41,327 nucleotides of DNA from Phascolarctobacterium_A sp902463975 (GCF_902463975.1 NZ_CABQHJ010000029.1:1-41327); one strand, 5' to 3'; counted from the first letter of the stretch, positions 15,382 to 23,928 are shown. The notes: a model not told the origin generated them from the sequence alone. Made by a program: numbers and translations.

Positions 15382-16428
15382 TTAGTTTCTGTCAAAAACC
15401 ATTACTCTGTCAAAGTCCAGGTATACCTTGGAACCGTCAGGAATCGCATCAATGTCTGCGCCCTTAACGATAACGCGGATGTCATGGCCGTGAACATTTA
15501 CACGATAGTCAACTGCATCGCCCAGGTAGAAGCGGTGAGTTACCTGACCTTCAACCAAGCCGCCGCTGAGGGACATGGTAATATTCTCAGGACGTACGGC
15601 AATTGTTGCATCGCCGCTAACCTTAGCGGTATTCGGGAAGGAAACGCTGCTGCCCTTAATGAATACTCTGTCACCCTTAACCTCGCCATCAATAAAGTTA
15701 ACCAGACCGATGAAGTCCGCAACCATTTTGTTGGCAGGCTTGGTATAAATTTCGTGCGGTGCGCCGATTTGCTGTACAACGCCGGCACTCATAACAACTA
15801 CGCGGTCGCTCATTGCCATTGCTTCGCCCTGATCATGAGTTACGTATACAACAGTAATGCCCAGTTCTTTTTGAATAGCAAGGATTTCAAAGCGCATGGA
15901 TTCACGCAGCTTAGCATCCAGGTTAGACAAAGGCTCGTCCAAAAGCAGCAGGCCTGGCTGTGCTACTAGGGCACGCGCCAAGGCTACACGCTGTTGCTGA
16001 CCGCCGGACAGCTGATGCGGATAACGCTTGCTGTATTCACCCAGATGAACCAGCTCCAGCATCTTCTGTACGCGTTCTTCGCGTTCCTTTTTATCTACCT
16101 TTTGAATTTTCAGCGGATAGCCTACGTTTTCGGCAACAGTCATATGCGGCCAAACTGCATAGGACTGGAATACCATGCCGATATCACGTTTTTCCGGCGG
16201 AGCGAAGCTGCCCTTAACAGAAGAGCTTACGCAGTGGTCGCCGATATAAATTTCACCTTCAGTAGCACGCTCAAAGCCTGCAATCATGCGCAGGGTAGTG
16301 GTTTTACCGCAACCGGAAGGACCGAGGATGGAAACAAATTCGCCATCCTTTACAACTAAATCGAAATCGTTTACGGCAGTTACAGCGCCGAAACGTTTAA
16401 ATACATGCTCAATTCTTACCTCAGCCAT
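15382..16428 (-). CDS. ABC importer ATP-binding protein (FbpC/PotA/PhnT type)
   Basis: Cytoplasmic ATPase of a binding-protein-dependent importer, 348 aa. Motifs in order: A-loop region VFKRFGAVTAV, Walker A GPSGCGKTT, Q-loop VFQSYAVWPH, signature LSGGQQQR, Walker B LLLLDEPLSNLD, switch His in VYVTHDQ. The C-terminal third (from about residue 235) is a TOBE domain (FIDGEVKGDRVFI, IAVRPENI). This domain pattern fits ferric iron, polyamine, phosphonate or hexose-phosphate importers and does not separate them. It is the last gene of the unit binding protein - permease - ATPase and follows the permease by 17 nt. Confidence 0.93.
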   Translation of the reverse strand: MAEVRIEHVFKRFGAVTAVNDFDLVVKDGEFVSILGPSGCGKTTTLRMIAGFERATEGEIYIGDHCVSSSVKGSFAPPEKRDIGMVFQSYAVWPHMTVAENVGYPLKIQKVDKKEREERVQKMLELVHLGEYSKRYPHQLSGGQQQRVALARALVAQPGLLLLDEPLSNLDAKLRESMRFEILAIQKELGITVVYVTHDQGEAMAMSDRVVVMSAGVVQQIGAPHEIYTKPANKMVADFIGLVNFIDGEVKGDRVFIKGSSVSFPNTAKVSGDATIAVRPENITMSLSGGLVEGQVTHRFYLGDAVDYRVNVHGHDIRVIVKGADIDAIPDGSKVYLDFDRVMVFDRN

Positions 16429-16445
16429 TTATTACACTCCTTTAA

Positions 16446-18113
16446 TTAAATACCTACGTTACCCTTGGAAACCTTATTCAGAATCAGGTTACCAATCAAA
16501 ACAATCAGCAGAATGATTACAGAAAGCACAGAAGCGTTCTGCGTATCTGCATAGGTCTGCAGTTCATACAGCAATACGCCGATGGTCTTAGTATCACTGC
16601 CGTACAGGAGCAAGGACATAGTCAGCTCGTAGAAGGACGGCATGAAAATCAGGAACCAGCCGGCAACTATAGACGGTGCAATAAGCGGCATGATGATATC
16701 CTTGCAGCAGCGCAGCCAGCTGGCGCCGGAATTCAGTGCAGCCTCCTCCAGAGAGATGTGCACCTGGCTCAGCGAAGCGGCGATGGTACGCACAGACATC
16801 GTCATGTATTTTACCAGATAAGCAACTACCATAATCCACATCGTGGAATACAGGTTCAAGCCAAAATTACCGCTGAAGGTAATAATCAAAGCCAGCGCAA
16901 TAACGATGGACGGGGTACTGCCACCGATAACTACCAGCAGATCCGGCAGGCTGCGGCCTTTGATTCTGGTTTTAACTGCAAGATATGCAATAAAGATGGA
17001 AATAAGTGTGCCGATGCAGGCAGCAATAACAGCGTAAACAACAGAATTCCAAACGCTTTCCATGTACTGGGAGCTGGTGATAACAGGAATCCAGGCATCA
17101 AAGCCCAGGTTGTCCAGACCAATCGGCTTAGACAGGGTGATAATCAAGCTGGTAAGCACGATAGATCCCAGCGGAATGATAATGGAAATCATGCTGTAAG
17201 CGCCAACCAGGCAGAAGCAGGGCCATTTCCATTTGCCCAGCTCAACAATGTTCGGACGGGTGCTCTTACCGCTGATAGTGGTGTAATCCTTTTTGCCAAC
17301 CATCCAGGTCATACCGAACAGCAGGATGTTAGCAAGGAACATCAGGGAAGCAGCCAAAGCAGTAGCATCACGTACGCCCGCAGTATCGCCCATGTAAATA
17401 TAGGTTACGATACGCGTGGTCATTACTTCAATGTTGCCCGGCATACCTACGATAGCAGGAATACCGAAGCAGCTGCCGGCAGCAATAAATACCAGCAGGC
17501 CGCCTGCCAGAATGGACGGAGCCATCAGCGGCAGGGTTACATCAAAAACGGTACGCATTGGAGAAGCGCCGCTGACACGCGCAGCCTCCTCCAGAGTCGG
17601 ATCCATTTTCTCCATAGCACGGGAAATGGTGATGAAAGCAAAGGGAGAGTAGAACAGAGTCAGTACCCAGCCTAAGCCGGCCATAGTATAAATGTCAAAG
17701 GGTGCTGTTTCCAGACCAAAGACAAATTTAAGAATCTCGTTCAGATAACCTACACTGGGGTTCAGCAGCTGTACCCAGGCAATAGCGCCTACATACGGCG
17801 GAATCATGTAGCTGGATACCAGCAGAGTACGGTAGATTTTTTTGCCGGGCATATCAGTACGGCCAACCAGCCAAGCCAGCGGGAAGGTAATCAGCACACT
17901 GACAATCATAACGCCCAAAGACAGCTCGATTGTATTCGTCAACGCACGCCAGTTGACATCCTGACTATATACATTGCGATAGTTTTCCAAGTTAATTGCG
18001 CCATCCAGCATGATGCTGTCATACAGCAGAATTCCCATCGGGAAGATAACAAAGTATAAAAGCAACAGCACGGAGATAGCGATAACAATAAATTTACTGT
18101 TTATTCTTGACAT
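16446..18113 (-). CDS. ABC importer permease, two fused halves (FbpB-like)
   Basis: Inner-membrane permease of 555 aa with about 12 hydrophobic segments in two repeats. Each half carries an EAA loop that docks the ATPase: EEAARVSGASPMRTVFD in the first half and EEAALNSGASWLRCCKD in the second. Fused two-half permeases are typical of the Fe3+/2-aminoethylphosphonate/sugar-phosphate group of importers. The N-terminus starts with a short basic MSRINSKF. AAGGAG lies 13 nt before the ATG, rather far. A hairpin at 18191-18222 separates it from the binding-protein gene and probably reduces read-through. Confidence 0.93.
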   Translation of the reverse strand: MSRINSKFIVIAISVLLLLYFVIFPMGILLYDSIMLDGAINLENYRNVYSQDVNWRALTNTIELSLGVMIVSVLITFPLAWLVGRTDMPGKKIYRTLLVSSYMIPPYVGAIAWVQLLNPSVGYLNEILKFVFGLETAPFDIYTMAGLGWVLTLFYSPFAFITISRAMEKMDPTLEEAARVSGASPMRTVFDVTLPLMAPSILAGGLLVFIAAGSCFGIPAIVGMPGNIEVMTTRIVTYIYMGDTAGVRDATALAASLMFLANILLFGMTWMVGKKDYTTISGKSTRPNIVELGKWKWPCFCLVGAYSMISIIIPLGSIVLTSLIITLSKPIGLDNLGFDAWIPVITSSQYMESVWNSVVYAVIAACIGTLISIFIAYLAVKTRIKGRSLPDLLVVIGGSTPSIVIALALIITFSGNFGLNLYSTMWIMVVAYLVKYMTMSVRTIAASLSQVHISLEEAALNSGASWLRCCKDIIMPLIAPSIVAGWFLIFMPSFYELTMSLLLYGSDTKTIGVLLYELQTYADTQNASVLSVIILLIVLIGNLILNKVSKGNVGI

Positions 18114-18190
18114 AGAACGCTTCTTTCTCCTTTTTTGATACCTCAGAGTAATACCAAAAGCAGTCTTTCGGCCCCTCTTTATTGAGCAGA

Positions 18191-18222
18191 AAACAGGGAT
18201 GGCCTGAAAGGTCTCCCTGTTT
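18191..18222 (-). terminator. Attenuating hairpin between binding protein and permease genes
   Basis: AAACAGGGA and TCCCTGTTT form a 9-bp stem around a 14-nt loop, followed on the minus strand by only a short T-run (TTTTCTG). It is likely a partial terminator or 3' stabiliser that keeps binding-protein mRNA above permease mRNA. Confidence 0.65.
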
Positions 18223-18248
18223 CCGCTATAATTTAACTTAGCAACGCA

Positions 18249-19283
18249 TTATTTATCCATAACTCTCTTACGGAATTCTTCTTTGATTTGAGCATTGTTG
18301 TTAGCCAGCTTCTGCCAATCAACTTTAATTCTGCCTTCAACCAGTTTCTTAGTATCTTCAGCACCGGTAGGAGCTTTTACGTCGCCACGAACGGAGTGCA
18401 TCCAGCCCTTAACAACTGCCTGCTGACCTTCTTTGGACAGCCACCAGTCAACCAAAGCCTTTGCACCATCAGGATTCTTGGTATCCTTGAAGATTGCAAT
18501 CGGGGAAGGAATGTTGATAACGCCATCAGTCGGATAAATAACTTTCAGCGGCTCTTTCTTGGTGTTAGCCAGTTTCAGGATGTTTTCTTCCAGAATCATA
18601 GCTGCAGCATATTCGCCGGTCAGCAGCTTGTTCTGAATAGCGGAGTTGCCTTCTTCAACGCGCAGGCCGTTAGCTTTCAGCTTGTCGAAGTATTCCCAGC
18701 CATATTTGTCAGCCAGAGCGCCAACTGCTACATAAGCAGTACCGGACAGCATCGGGTTAGGCATAGCGATTTTGCCTTTCCATTTCGGATCTGTCAGATC
18801 AGTCCAGTTTTTCGGAGCTTCTTCCGGTTTCAGCTTGTTGCCATTGTAAGCAATAATCATGTTGCAAACACGAACTGCATACCAAGAGCCGTCAGCAGCT
18901 TTATCGCTGATAACATTAGCATCTTCTTTGGATTTATAAGGTAACAGCAAGCCTTGCTCATTGAGCTTCAGATAGTAGGACGGATCCGCAACCATCAGAA
19001 CGTCTGCAGCAATTTTTTTAGCTTTGATTTCGCCGGTAATCTTGGTGATAACTTTTTCGGTACCGCCCTGGAACCAGTTAACCTTCATATCCGGAAAAGC
19101 CTTTGCAACGCTAGGTTTGCACATATTGTCGATAATATCAGGATAAATAGATGTATAAACCATCAGACTGCCTTTTACGCCTGCAGCCTTGTCGTCTGCT
19201 TTTTTGTCACCGCCGCAGCCTGCCAGAGCTACAGATAAAGCCAACATTGCTGCTGCACCAAGCATCCATTTAGATTTTTTCAT
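18249..19283 (-). CDS. ABC importer substrate-binding lipoprotein (iron/phosphonate/sugar-phosphate class)
   Basis: Periplasmic or membrane-anchored binding protein, 344 aa, with lipobox LAGC (Cys23). The mature protein follows the FbpA/AfuA/PhnS fold: GSLMVYTSIYPDII at the start, AADVLMVADPSYYLKL, YAVRVCNMIIAYN, PKNWTDLTDPKWKGKIAMPNP, GYGW-type segment KYGWEYFDKL, and VDWWLSKEGQQ. The paired Tyr that bind iron in FbpA are not evident in the expected C-lobe place, so iron is not assured; hexose phosphate or phosphonate are equally open. First gene of the importer unit; AAGGAG lies 9 nt before the ATG. The upstream 227 nt contain a striking series of inverted repeats. Confidence 0.9.
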   Translation of the reverse strand: MKKSKWMLGAAAMLALSVALAGCGGDKKADDKAAGVKGSLMVYTSIYPDIIDNMCKPSVAKAFPDMKVNWFQGGTEKVITKITGEIKAKKIAADVLMVADPSYYLKLNEQGLLLPYKSKEDANVISDKAADGSWYAVRVCNMIIAYNGNKLKPEEAPKNWTDLTDPKWKGKIAMPNPMLSGTAYVAVGALADKYGWEYFDKLKANGLRVEEGNSAIQNKLLTGEYAAAMILEENILKLANTKKEPLKVIYPTDGVINIPSPIAIFKDTKNPDGAKALVDWWLSKEGQQAVVKGWMHSVRGDVKAPTGAEDTKKLVEGRIKVDWQKLANNNAQIKEEFRKRVMDK

Positions 19284-19413
19284 TCACATACACTCCTTTT
19301 TTGCATCGTCGTTGAAAATTATATTTTAGCGTGTTCCATTCTACACCCATATTTGATAAATTCGCTGCAGGCCGTTTTTTACCTGCTTACACTTTACACT
19401 AATTTTATAAATA

Positions 19414-19508
19414 TTTGACTTTTTGTGTCACTTTGACATTTATAAAGTGGACATTCCACCACCATATTACATTTGACGTTTTTTGTCCTATATGGACTTT
19501 TATTGTCC
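19414..19508 (-). promoter_or_regulatory. Cluster of inverted repeats upstream of the ABC importer
   Basis: Four short dyads occur in about 85 nt: TGTCA-n3-TGACA (19426-19438), GTGGA-n3-TCCAC (19447-19459), GTCC-n5-GGAC (19485-19497) and GGAC-n7-GTCC (19494-19508). The hexamer TTTGAC recurs at 19414, 19432 and 19472. This arrangement suggests multiple operator half-sites for one or more regulators of the importer. I cannot identify the binding protein. Confidence 0.5.
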
Positions 19509-19510
19509 CG

Positions 19511-20596
19511 CTATTTCCCGATACAAATAAAATTCAATTCCCATGCAGGGACATAAGGATGCTTACGCAAATAAATCTTATACTCCGACACCAGCTCCCA
19601 CAAAAGCAGCGGCAGACGGAATAAATCAACATCATAATGATAGGCCGCGACAAACAGCTTCGGCTTACATTCGCCGATGGTCTGCCTGCCGCCGGCAATA
19701 GCCTGCACCTCAGCCCCCTCGACATCCATTTTGATCATTGTCATCAGGCGTCCCGCCGCTACATCATCAATCGTCGTCACCGGCACTGTTTTCTTCTCCG
19801 CACCGATAAACGTTGACTGCCTGCCGCCGCTGTCGCTGAAGCCCAGCTCTCCCTGCTCGCTCCAGATGCCTGCCTCGTGTACCTCGACAGTAAGCCCCTT
19901 CTCCGCCAGCTCGTCAGCCAGCAGACGCAGCTTTCGGCAGTTACGGCGGTCCGGCTCTACCGCCAGCACCTCGCGCCATTGCCAGTCAGTCAGGCGTCCC
20001 AGCTCCTGGATGGTGTCACCGTTATAGGCACCAAGATCCATATATACTTCTTCGGCTGTCGGCGCAAGCAACGTTCTGATATCCTCCTCCCGCTGCGTTT
20101 CGCAGTCAAAAAGATAACTTATCTTACCGCTGAGCTTATAGTTAAGCGTATCTGCAAAAACTCTGCGCGACTGTTCATCCGCAAGTCTGTCGTAAACATA
20201 CGCCAACTGCTCTTCGTAACGCTGTAGCCAGGCTGCGCTTACAGTTTCTTCCTCGTCAAAAAGCGGCAGATGCGGTGCCACAACCTCCTGCTCGGCAGCC
20301 AACTGCGCAAAGCGCTCCAGCACCTCCGGTCTTTCGCTGGCAAAGGCGATAACAACCAAAAGGTCATTGCCCAGACGTGCGCGCAGCGCATCATAGCGTT
20401 CCACCGTAAAGCCGCGGAACTGCTGTCTGCGAACGAACTCGTCACTGGCAAACACGCCCTGCACCTGCACTCCGTTTGCTTCGCACCAGTCAATAATTTT
20501 ATCGGCTCCGTTGCCCATTCCGTAAAGCACTATCGGTTTTTTTGTCCGTCGCAGAAGCTCCCATACACTAAGTGTTTCCTGCATAAATTTTAACAT
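19511..20596 (-). CDS. FkbM-family methyltransferase with N-terminal Rossmann-like domain
   Basis: SAM-dependent methyltransferase, 361 aa. The C-terminal half has the FkbM pattern: EVYMDLGAYNGDTIQEL (SAM motif I, about residue 185), VLAVEPDRRNCRKL, VPVTTIDD, and MIKMDVEGAEVQAI. The N-terminal part (residues 15-110) opens with IVLYGMGNGADKIIDW, a nucleotide- or SAM-binding-like glycine turn often seen fused to FkbM domains in glycan loci. FkbM enzymes usually methylate sugars or polyketides, but no glycan genes lie next to it. The gene is richer in GC than its neighbours. GAGG lies 7-8 nt before the ATG. It is monocistronic; no good terminator separates it from the ABC promoter region downstream. 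Confidence 0.85.
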   Translation of the reverse strand: MLKFMQETLSVWELLRRTKKPIVLYGMGNGADKIIDWCEANGVQVQGVFASDEFVRRQQFRGFTVERYDALRARLGNDLLVVIAFASERPEVLERFAQLAAEQEVVAPHLPLFDEEETVSAAWLQRYEEQLAYVYDRLADEQSRRVFADTLNYKLSGKISYLFDCETQREEDIRTLLAPTAEEVYMDLGAYNGDTIQELGRLTDWQWREVLAVEPDRRNCRKLRLLADELAEKGLTVEVHEAGIWSEQGELGFSDSGGRQSTFIGAEKKTVPVTTIDDVAAGRLMTMIKMDVEGAEVQAIAGGRQTIGECKPKLFVAAYHYDVDLFRLPLLLWELVSEYKIYLRKHPYVPAWELNFICIGK

Positions 20597-20769
20597 ATCA
20601 CTACCTCTTTCCGTTTCTGATTATCTATTTAAGATAGCCACAGCTTACTCATCTGACTATTTTGTTTGTTTTTTATTATACACTATCTCTGCTAGTGACG
20701 TTAAGAATTAAATGTGTTAAAATAGTAGTAATCGAAATATTACATCTGATACTGATGGAGGTTATAAAA

Positions 20770-21135
20770 ATGTCACTGCTGGAATCCGGAGAAAATTACT
20801 TGGAAACTATCTTAGTTCTGACCAAACGCAATGGCAGCGTACGTTCTATCGACATTGCGGAAGAAATGAATTTTACAAAAGCCAGCGTCAGCCGCGCTAT
20901 GAGCATTCTTAAACGTGATAACTATATTATCATGGAGCCGGACGGACGCATCCTGCTTACCAAAGACGGTCAGAAAAAAGCTGCTGCCGTCTACGACCGT
21001 CACGTAACCCTCACCCGTTTCATCAACGAGATTTTAGGCGTGGACGAGGAAATTGCGGAAAAGGATGCCTGCCGCATCGAGCATATTATCAGCCCGGAAA
21101 CCTTTGCAGGCATTAAGGGCATGCTGAAGGATTAA
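20770..21135 (+). CDS. DtxR-family metal-dependent transcriptional regulator
   Basis: Metal-responsive repressor of 121 aa, at the short end for the family. An N-terminal winged helix (ENYLETILVLTKRNGSVRSI, SVSRAMSILKRDNYI) is followed by a dimerisation/metal region (RHVTLTRFINEILGVDEE, KDACRIEHIISPE). Cys101, Glu104 and His105 match the DtxR primary-site residues Cys102, Glu105 and His106; His78 matches the conserved His of MntR/DtxR. The first-helix ligand (Met10 in DtxR, Asp8 in MntR) is Asn9 here. There is no SH3-like domain. The start is ATG 20770, directly after GGAGG. It precedes an exported protein gene and the cbiK pair, so it may report iron, manganese or cobalt status for that region. 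Confidence 0.88.
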   Translation: MSLLESGENYLETILVLTKRNGSVRSIDIAEEMNFTKASVSRAMSILKRDNYIIMEPDGRILLTKDGQKKAAAVYDRHVTLTRFINEILGVDEEIAEKDACRIEHIISPETFAGIKGMLKD

Positions 21136-21163
21136 TTGACTGTAAACTTTCGAGAGGTCTGCT

Positions 21164-21820
21164 ATGAAAAAAACAGTTTTGTTTCTGCTTACATTCATTA
21201 TGCTGCTCTGCGTCAGCGTTTCCTGCTTCGCAAATCAGCCATATAAGCATCCTGATTACAATCTGCGTACAGTCAAAGAAATTCATATTACCAGAATTGA
21301 TAATCTTGAAGGCGAACCCTCACGCAGCTTCAAATCTGACGAAAACGTCGAAACCAAAGTACTTGCCGCTGTTTTACAGGCTGTAGGCAAACAAAAGCTG
21401 ATTGCTACAGATGAAACGCAAAATCCGCTGCCTGAGTATCACAATGATAATAATACCGGCCGTAAAGCCTTTGCGCCCCGAGATTTAGAAATGCGCATTA
21501 CTGTTAATCATTGCGGCTACAGTGTAGTTGCCGTTCCCGGTCATTTTGAAGATTACACTACTCAGGAAACACATTACTATTATGACAAAGACGGCAAGCG
21601 CCACTACTGGACGGAGGATGTTATCCGGCAGCGCTGGGTACCGGAAAGCTTTCATCCGTATGCGCAGCTAAGCCTGATTTATAACTTCTATGATATGGAA
21701 GACGGCACGCTTGTGGCCTCCTTCAGCGACAGCCGCAACCGCGAATACGAAAACGACCCGGCGAACGGTATGCTCAATCGTTCCCTAAAGGACTGCTTTA
21801 AAAAAATCTTCAGGAAATAA
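21164..21820 (+). CDS. Exported protein of unknown function
   Basis: I do not recognise this 218-aa product. It has a clear Sec signal (MKKTVLFLLTFIMLLCVSVS, likely cleaved after CFA at residue 23; a lipoprotein alternative at Cys22 is weaker). The mature part is polar, with few hydrophobic stretches, a HYYYDKDGKRHYWTED segment in the middle, and an end that contains FKKIF. Segments such as VKEIHITRIDNLEG and QLSLIYNFYDMEDGTLVAS look like alternating beta strands, in the manner of small periplasmic domains. It begins 28 nt after the DtxR-like gene and ends at a strong terminator, so the two are probably co-transcribed, suggesting a periplasmic role linked to metal status. Confidence 0.75.
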   Translation: MKKTVLFLLTFIMLLCVSVSCFANQPYKHPDYNLRTVKEIHITRIDNLEGEPSRSFKSDENVETKVLAAVLQAVGKQKLIATDETQNPLPEYHNDNNTGRKAFAPRDLEMRITVNHCGYSVVAVPGHFEDYTTQETHYYYDKDGKRHYWTEDVIRQRWVPESFHPYAQLSLIYNFYDMEDGTLVASFSDSRNREYENDPANGMLNRSLKDCFKKIFRK

Positions 21821-21827
21821 TCCTGCA

Positions 21828-21862
21828 ACAGACTGCTGATAACAGCAGTCTGTTTTTTTATT
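21828..21862 (+). terminator. Terminator after the DtxR-exported protein unit
   Basis: CAGACTGCTG and CAGCAGTCTG form a perfect 10-bp stem with a 4-nt loop, followed by seven T. It separates this unit from the cbiK promoter. Confidence 0.95.
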
Positions 21863-21895
21863 ATAACTTCATAATAGCAATTCTTATTATTTTTG

Positions 21896-21953
21896 TTGAC
21901 ATCTCAACTATAAGTGATATAATACAGAGAAGTAAGGTTTATAAAATAACCTT
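21896..21953 (+). promoter_or_regulatory. Strong promoter and 5'-UTR hairpin of the exported CbiK gene
   Basis: TTGACA (21896-21901) and TATAAT (21918-21923) are perfect consensus boxes with a 16-bp spacer. AAGGTT (21934-21939) and AACCTT (21948-21953) form a small inverted repeat near the transcription start. This suggests high expression with possible control by a repressor at the start site or an mRNA-stabilising 5' hairpin. Confidence 0.8.
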
Positions 21954-21997
21954 CTACTATTTTTGATGATTATGAATTTCAAAGGAGTGCTTTCAAA

Positions 21998-22990
21998 ATG
22001 AAAAGTCTGAAAAAATTTGCTGTTGCATCTATGACTTGCGCTGCCCTCTTAGGCTTTGCTGCTACCAGCCATGCCGCATACCAACTGAACGACGAAGTTA
22101 AAGACGCTACCCCGGCTCTGCTTATGGCATCCCAAATCGGCGTTAAAACCAATGTAAATCCTGCTCTGGCAAACCTGCCTGACAAAGACGCTATCGTTGT
22201 TATGAGCTTCGGTACCACCTTTAAAGACAGCCGTGCTAAAACTATTGAAGCAACTGTAGACGCTATTAAAGCTGCTCATCCCGGTGTAAAAGTAGTTACC
22301 GCTTTCACCTCTCATATTATTATTGACCGTATCAAAGCTCATGAAGGTCTCACCATCCCGACACCTGAACAAGCTCTGGCTCAACTGAAAGCTGAAGGTT
22401 ACACCCGTGTTGCTCTGACCTCTCTGGATATTATTCCGGGCATGGAATATGCATACAAAGATGCAGTTTATAACCTGCACAAAAACGACTTCAAGAAAAT
22501 GACCTTCGGTACTCCGCTGATGTACTGGCAAGGTCAGGAAGGCCAAGCTGACGATATTACCGAAACCATGAAAGCAGTTTCTACTCAATTCCCGAAACTC
22601 GGCAAAAAAGATGCTGTTCTGATCATGGCTCATGGTACTCCGCATCCGTCCAATGCTTACTATGCAGTAATGCAAGACCGTCTGAATGAGCTTGGCTACA
22701 CCAACGCTTACATCTTCTCCGTAGAAGGCTGGCCGCATCTGGACACCGTTACTCCGCAACTGAAAGCTAAAGGCATTAAGAACGTAACTCTGATGCCGCT
22801 GATGATGGTTGCAGGCGACCATGCTAATAACGATATGGCCGGTGACGAGCCCGATTCCTTTAAATCTCAACTTGAAGCTGAAGGCTTCAAGGTTTCCACC
22901 TACATCCATGGTTTGGGCGAAAACGCAGCAGTACAAAAACTGTTCGTTGAAAGAGCAAACGATTCTTGGGATGCTCTGGAAGCTAAATAA
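21998..22990 (+). CDS. cbiK: Exported (periplasmic) sirohydrochlorin cobaltochelatase CbiK
   Basis: CbiK inserts Co2+ (or Fe2+) into sirohydrochlorin. The 330-aa product has a Sec signal ending SHA (residues 1-26), so it acts outside the cytoplasm, like the periplasmic CbiK-P of Desulfovibrio vulgaris. The chelatase domain shows VVMSFGTTFKDSR, VTAFTSHIIIDR, IMAHGTPHPSNAYY (His212) and MMVAGDHANNDM (His275), the two metal-site His of the family. At the position where the cytoplasmic paralogue has His84 (PTHLLHGEE), this protein has Asp144 (SLDIIPGMEY). Codon use is more uniform than in neighbours (much GCT, AAA, ATC), and the promoter is near perfect, both pointing to high expression. Role inferred: metal or tetrapyrrole handling in the periplasm rather than only cobalamin synthesis. 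Confidence 0.92.
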   Translation: MKSLKKFAVASMTCAALLGFAATSHAAYQLNDEVKDATPALLMASQIGVKTNVNPALANLPDKDAIVVMSFGTTFKDSRAKTIEATVDAIKAAHPGVKVVTAFTSHIIIDRIKAHEGLTIPTPEQALAQLKAEGYTRVALTSLDIIPGMEYAYKDAVYNLHKNDFKKMTFGTPLMYWQGQEGQADDITETMKAVSTQFPKLGKKDAVLIMAHGTPHPSNAYYAVMQDRLNELGYTNAYIFSVEGWPHLDTVTPQLKAKGIKNVTLMPLMMVAGDHANNDMAGDEPDSFKSQLEAEGFKVSTYIHGLGENAAVQKLFVERANDSWDALEAK

Positions 22991-23027
22991 TTTACTGACC
23001 AAGTAATTCATTTCTTTCACACCTTTT

Positions 23028-23067
23028 TACTCTCCGTCCGCTTGTCTGGGCGGAGAGTATTTTTATA
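23028..23067 (+). terminator. Terminator between the two cbiK genes
   Basis: ACTCTCCG and CGGAGAGT pair around a 15-nt GC-containing loop, followed by ATTTTT. It probably allows some read-through, as the second cbiK has no clear promoter of its own. Confidence 0.85.
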
Positions 23068-23101
23068 ATATAAATTAATTCAGGAAGAAGAGGTGCTATA
23101 A

Positions 23102-23908
23102 ATGGATAGCAAAAAAGCTCTGGTGGTTATCAGCTTCGGCTCCACCTTCGACGAAACCAGAACCCACGATATCGGCGGCATTGAGCAGGCACTCGCCGCA
23201 GCCTTCCCTGCCTATGACCAGTACCGTGCCTTTACCTCCGTAATTATCCGCAAACGTCTGGCTGAACGCGGTATTAAAATCGACGATACGGAAACAGTGC
23301 TGCAAAAGTTGGCAGACGCAGGCTACGAAGAGGTAGTATTGCAGCCGACACATCTGCTGCACGGCGAAGAATTCGAACAGAAGATTCTCAGCCTCAAGGA
23401 TAAATTTACCGCTAAATTTCAAAAGATTATTATCAGCCAGCCTCTCATTGTTAACGAGGAGGACTATAAGCTGGCAGCGGCAGCTATTGCCGTTCAGGTT
23501 CCTCCCTTAGCGCCGGGCGAAGGCGTAGTCCTGATGGGCCACGGTACTCCGCGCAACAATAACAAAGCACATGGCTATACCTATGTTAAGCTGCAGGAAA
23601 TCTTTGATTCTATGAAATTCCCTGTTATTGTAGGAACCGTAGAAGAAGAGGATACTCCTAATTTTGAAGCGGTTCTCGAAAAGCTGCAGGAGCGCAAATA
23701 CAAGCATGTACATATGTATCCCCTGATGGTTGTTGCCGGTGATCACGCCAACAACGATATGTACAGCGATGAGGAAGACAGCTGGAAGACTCAGATTGAA
23801 GCTTTAGGCATCAAAACAACCGGTCATCTGTGCGGTCTTGGCCGTTCCAAAGCTATTCAGGCTATTTATATCCAACATGTTTTACGCGTTTTGTCTTTAG
23901 AAGATTGA
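23102..23908 (+). CDS. cbiK: Cytoplasmic sirohydrochlorin cobaltochelatase CbiK
   Basis: Anaerobic-pathway cobaltochelatase, 268 aa, with no signal peptide and the length of Salmonella CbiK (264). Motifs: VVISFGSTFDETR, AFTSVIIRKRL, LQPTHLLHGEEFE (His84), LMGHGTPRNNN (His147) and MVVAGDHANNDMYSDEEDSW (His215); His147 and His215 correspond to the catalytic His of Salmonella CbiK. AGAGG lies before ATG 23102. It follows the exported paralogue by 111 nt, across a terminator. Having a cytoplasmic and an exported copy side by side suggests gene duplication with one copy redirected out of the cell. Other cobalamin genes are not in the window. Confidence 0.93.
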   Translation: MDSKKALVVISFGSTFDETRTHDIGGIEQALAAAFPAYDQYRAFTSVIIRKRLAERGIKIDDTETVLQKLADAGYEEVVLQPTHLLHGEEFEQKILSLKDKFTAKFQKIIISQPLIVNEEDYKLAAAAIAVQVPPLAPGEGVVLMGHGTPRNNNKAHGYTYVKLQEIFDSMKFPVIVGTVEEEDTPNFEAVLEKLQERKYKHVHMYPLMVVAGDHANNDMYSDEEDSWKTQIEALGIKTTGHLCGLGRSKAIQAIYIQHVLRVLSLED

Positions 23909-23928
23909 CATTTATTAATAATTAACTA

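Noticed and set aside
16758..17675. A 305-codon rightward frame opposite the ABC permease
   Set aside because: It is highly polar, rich in Asn/Gln/His, antisense to a well-supported membrane protein, and has no ribosome site.
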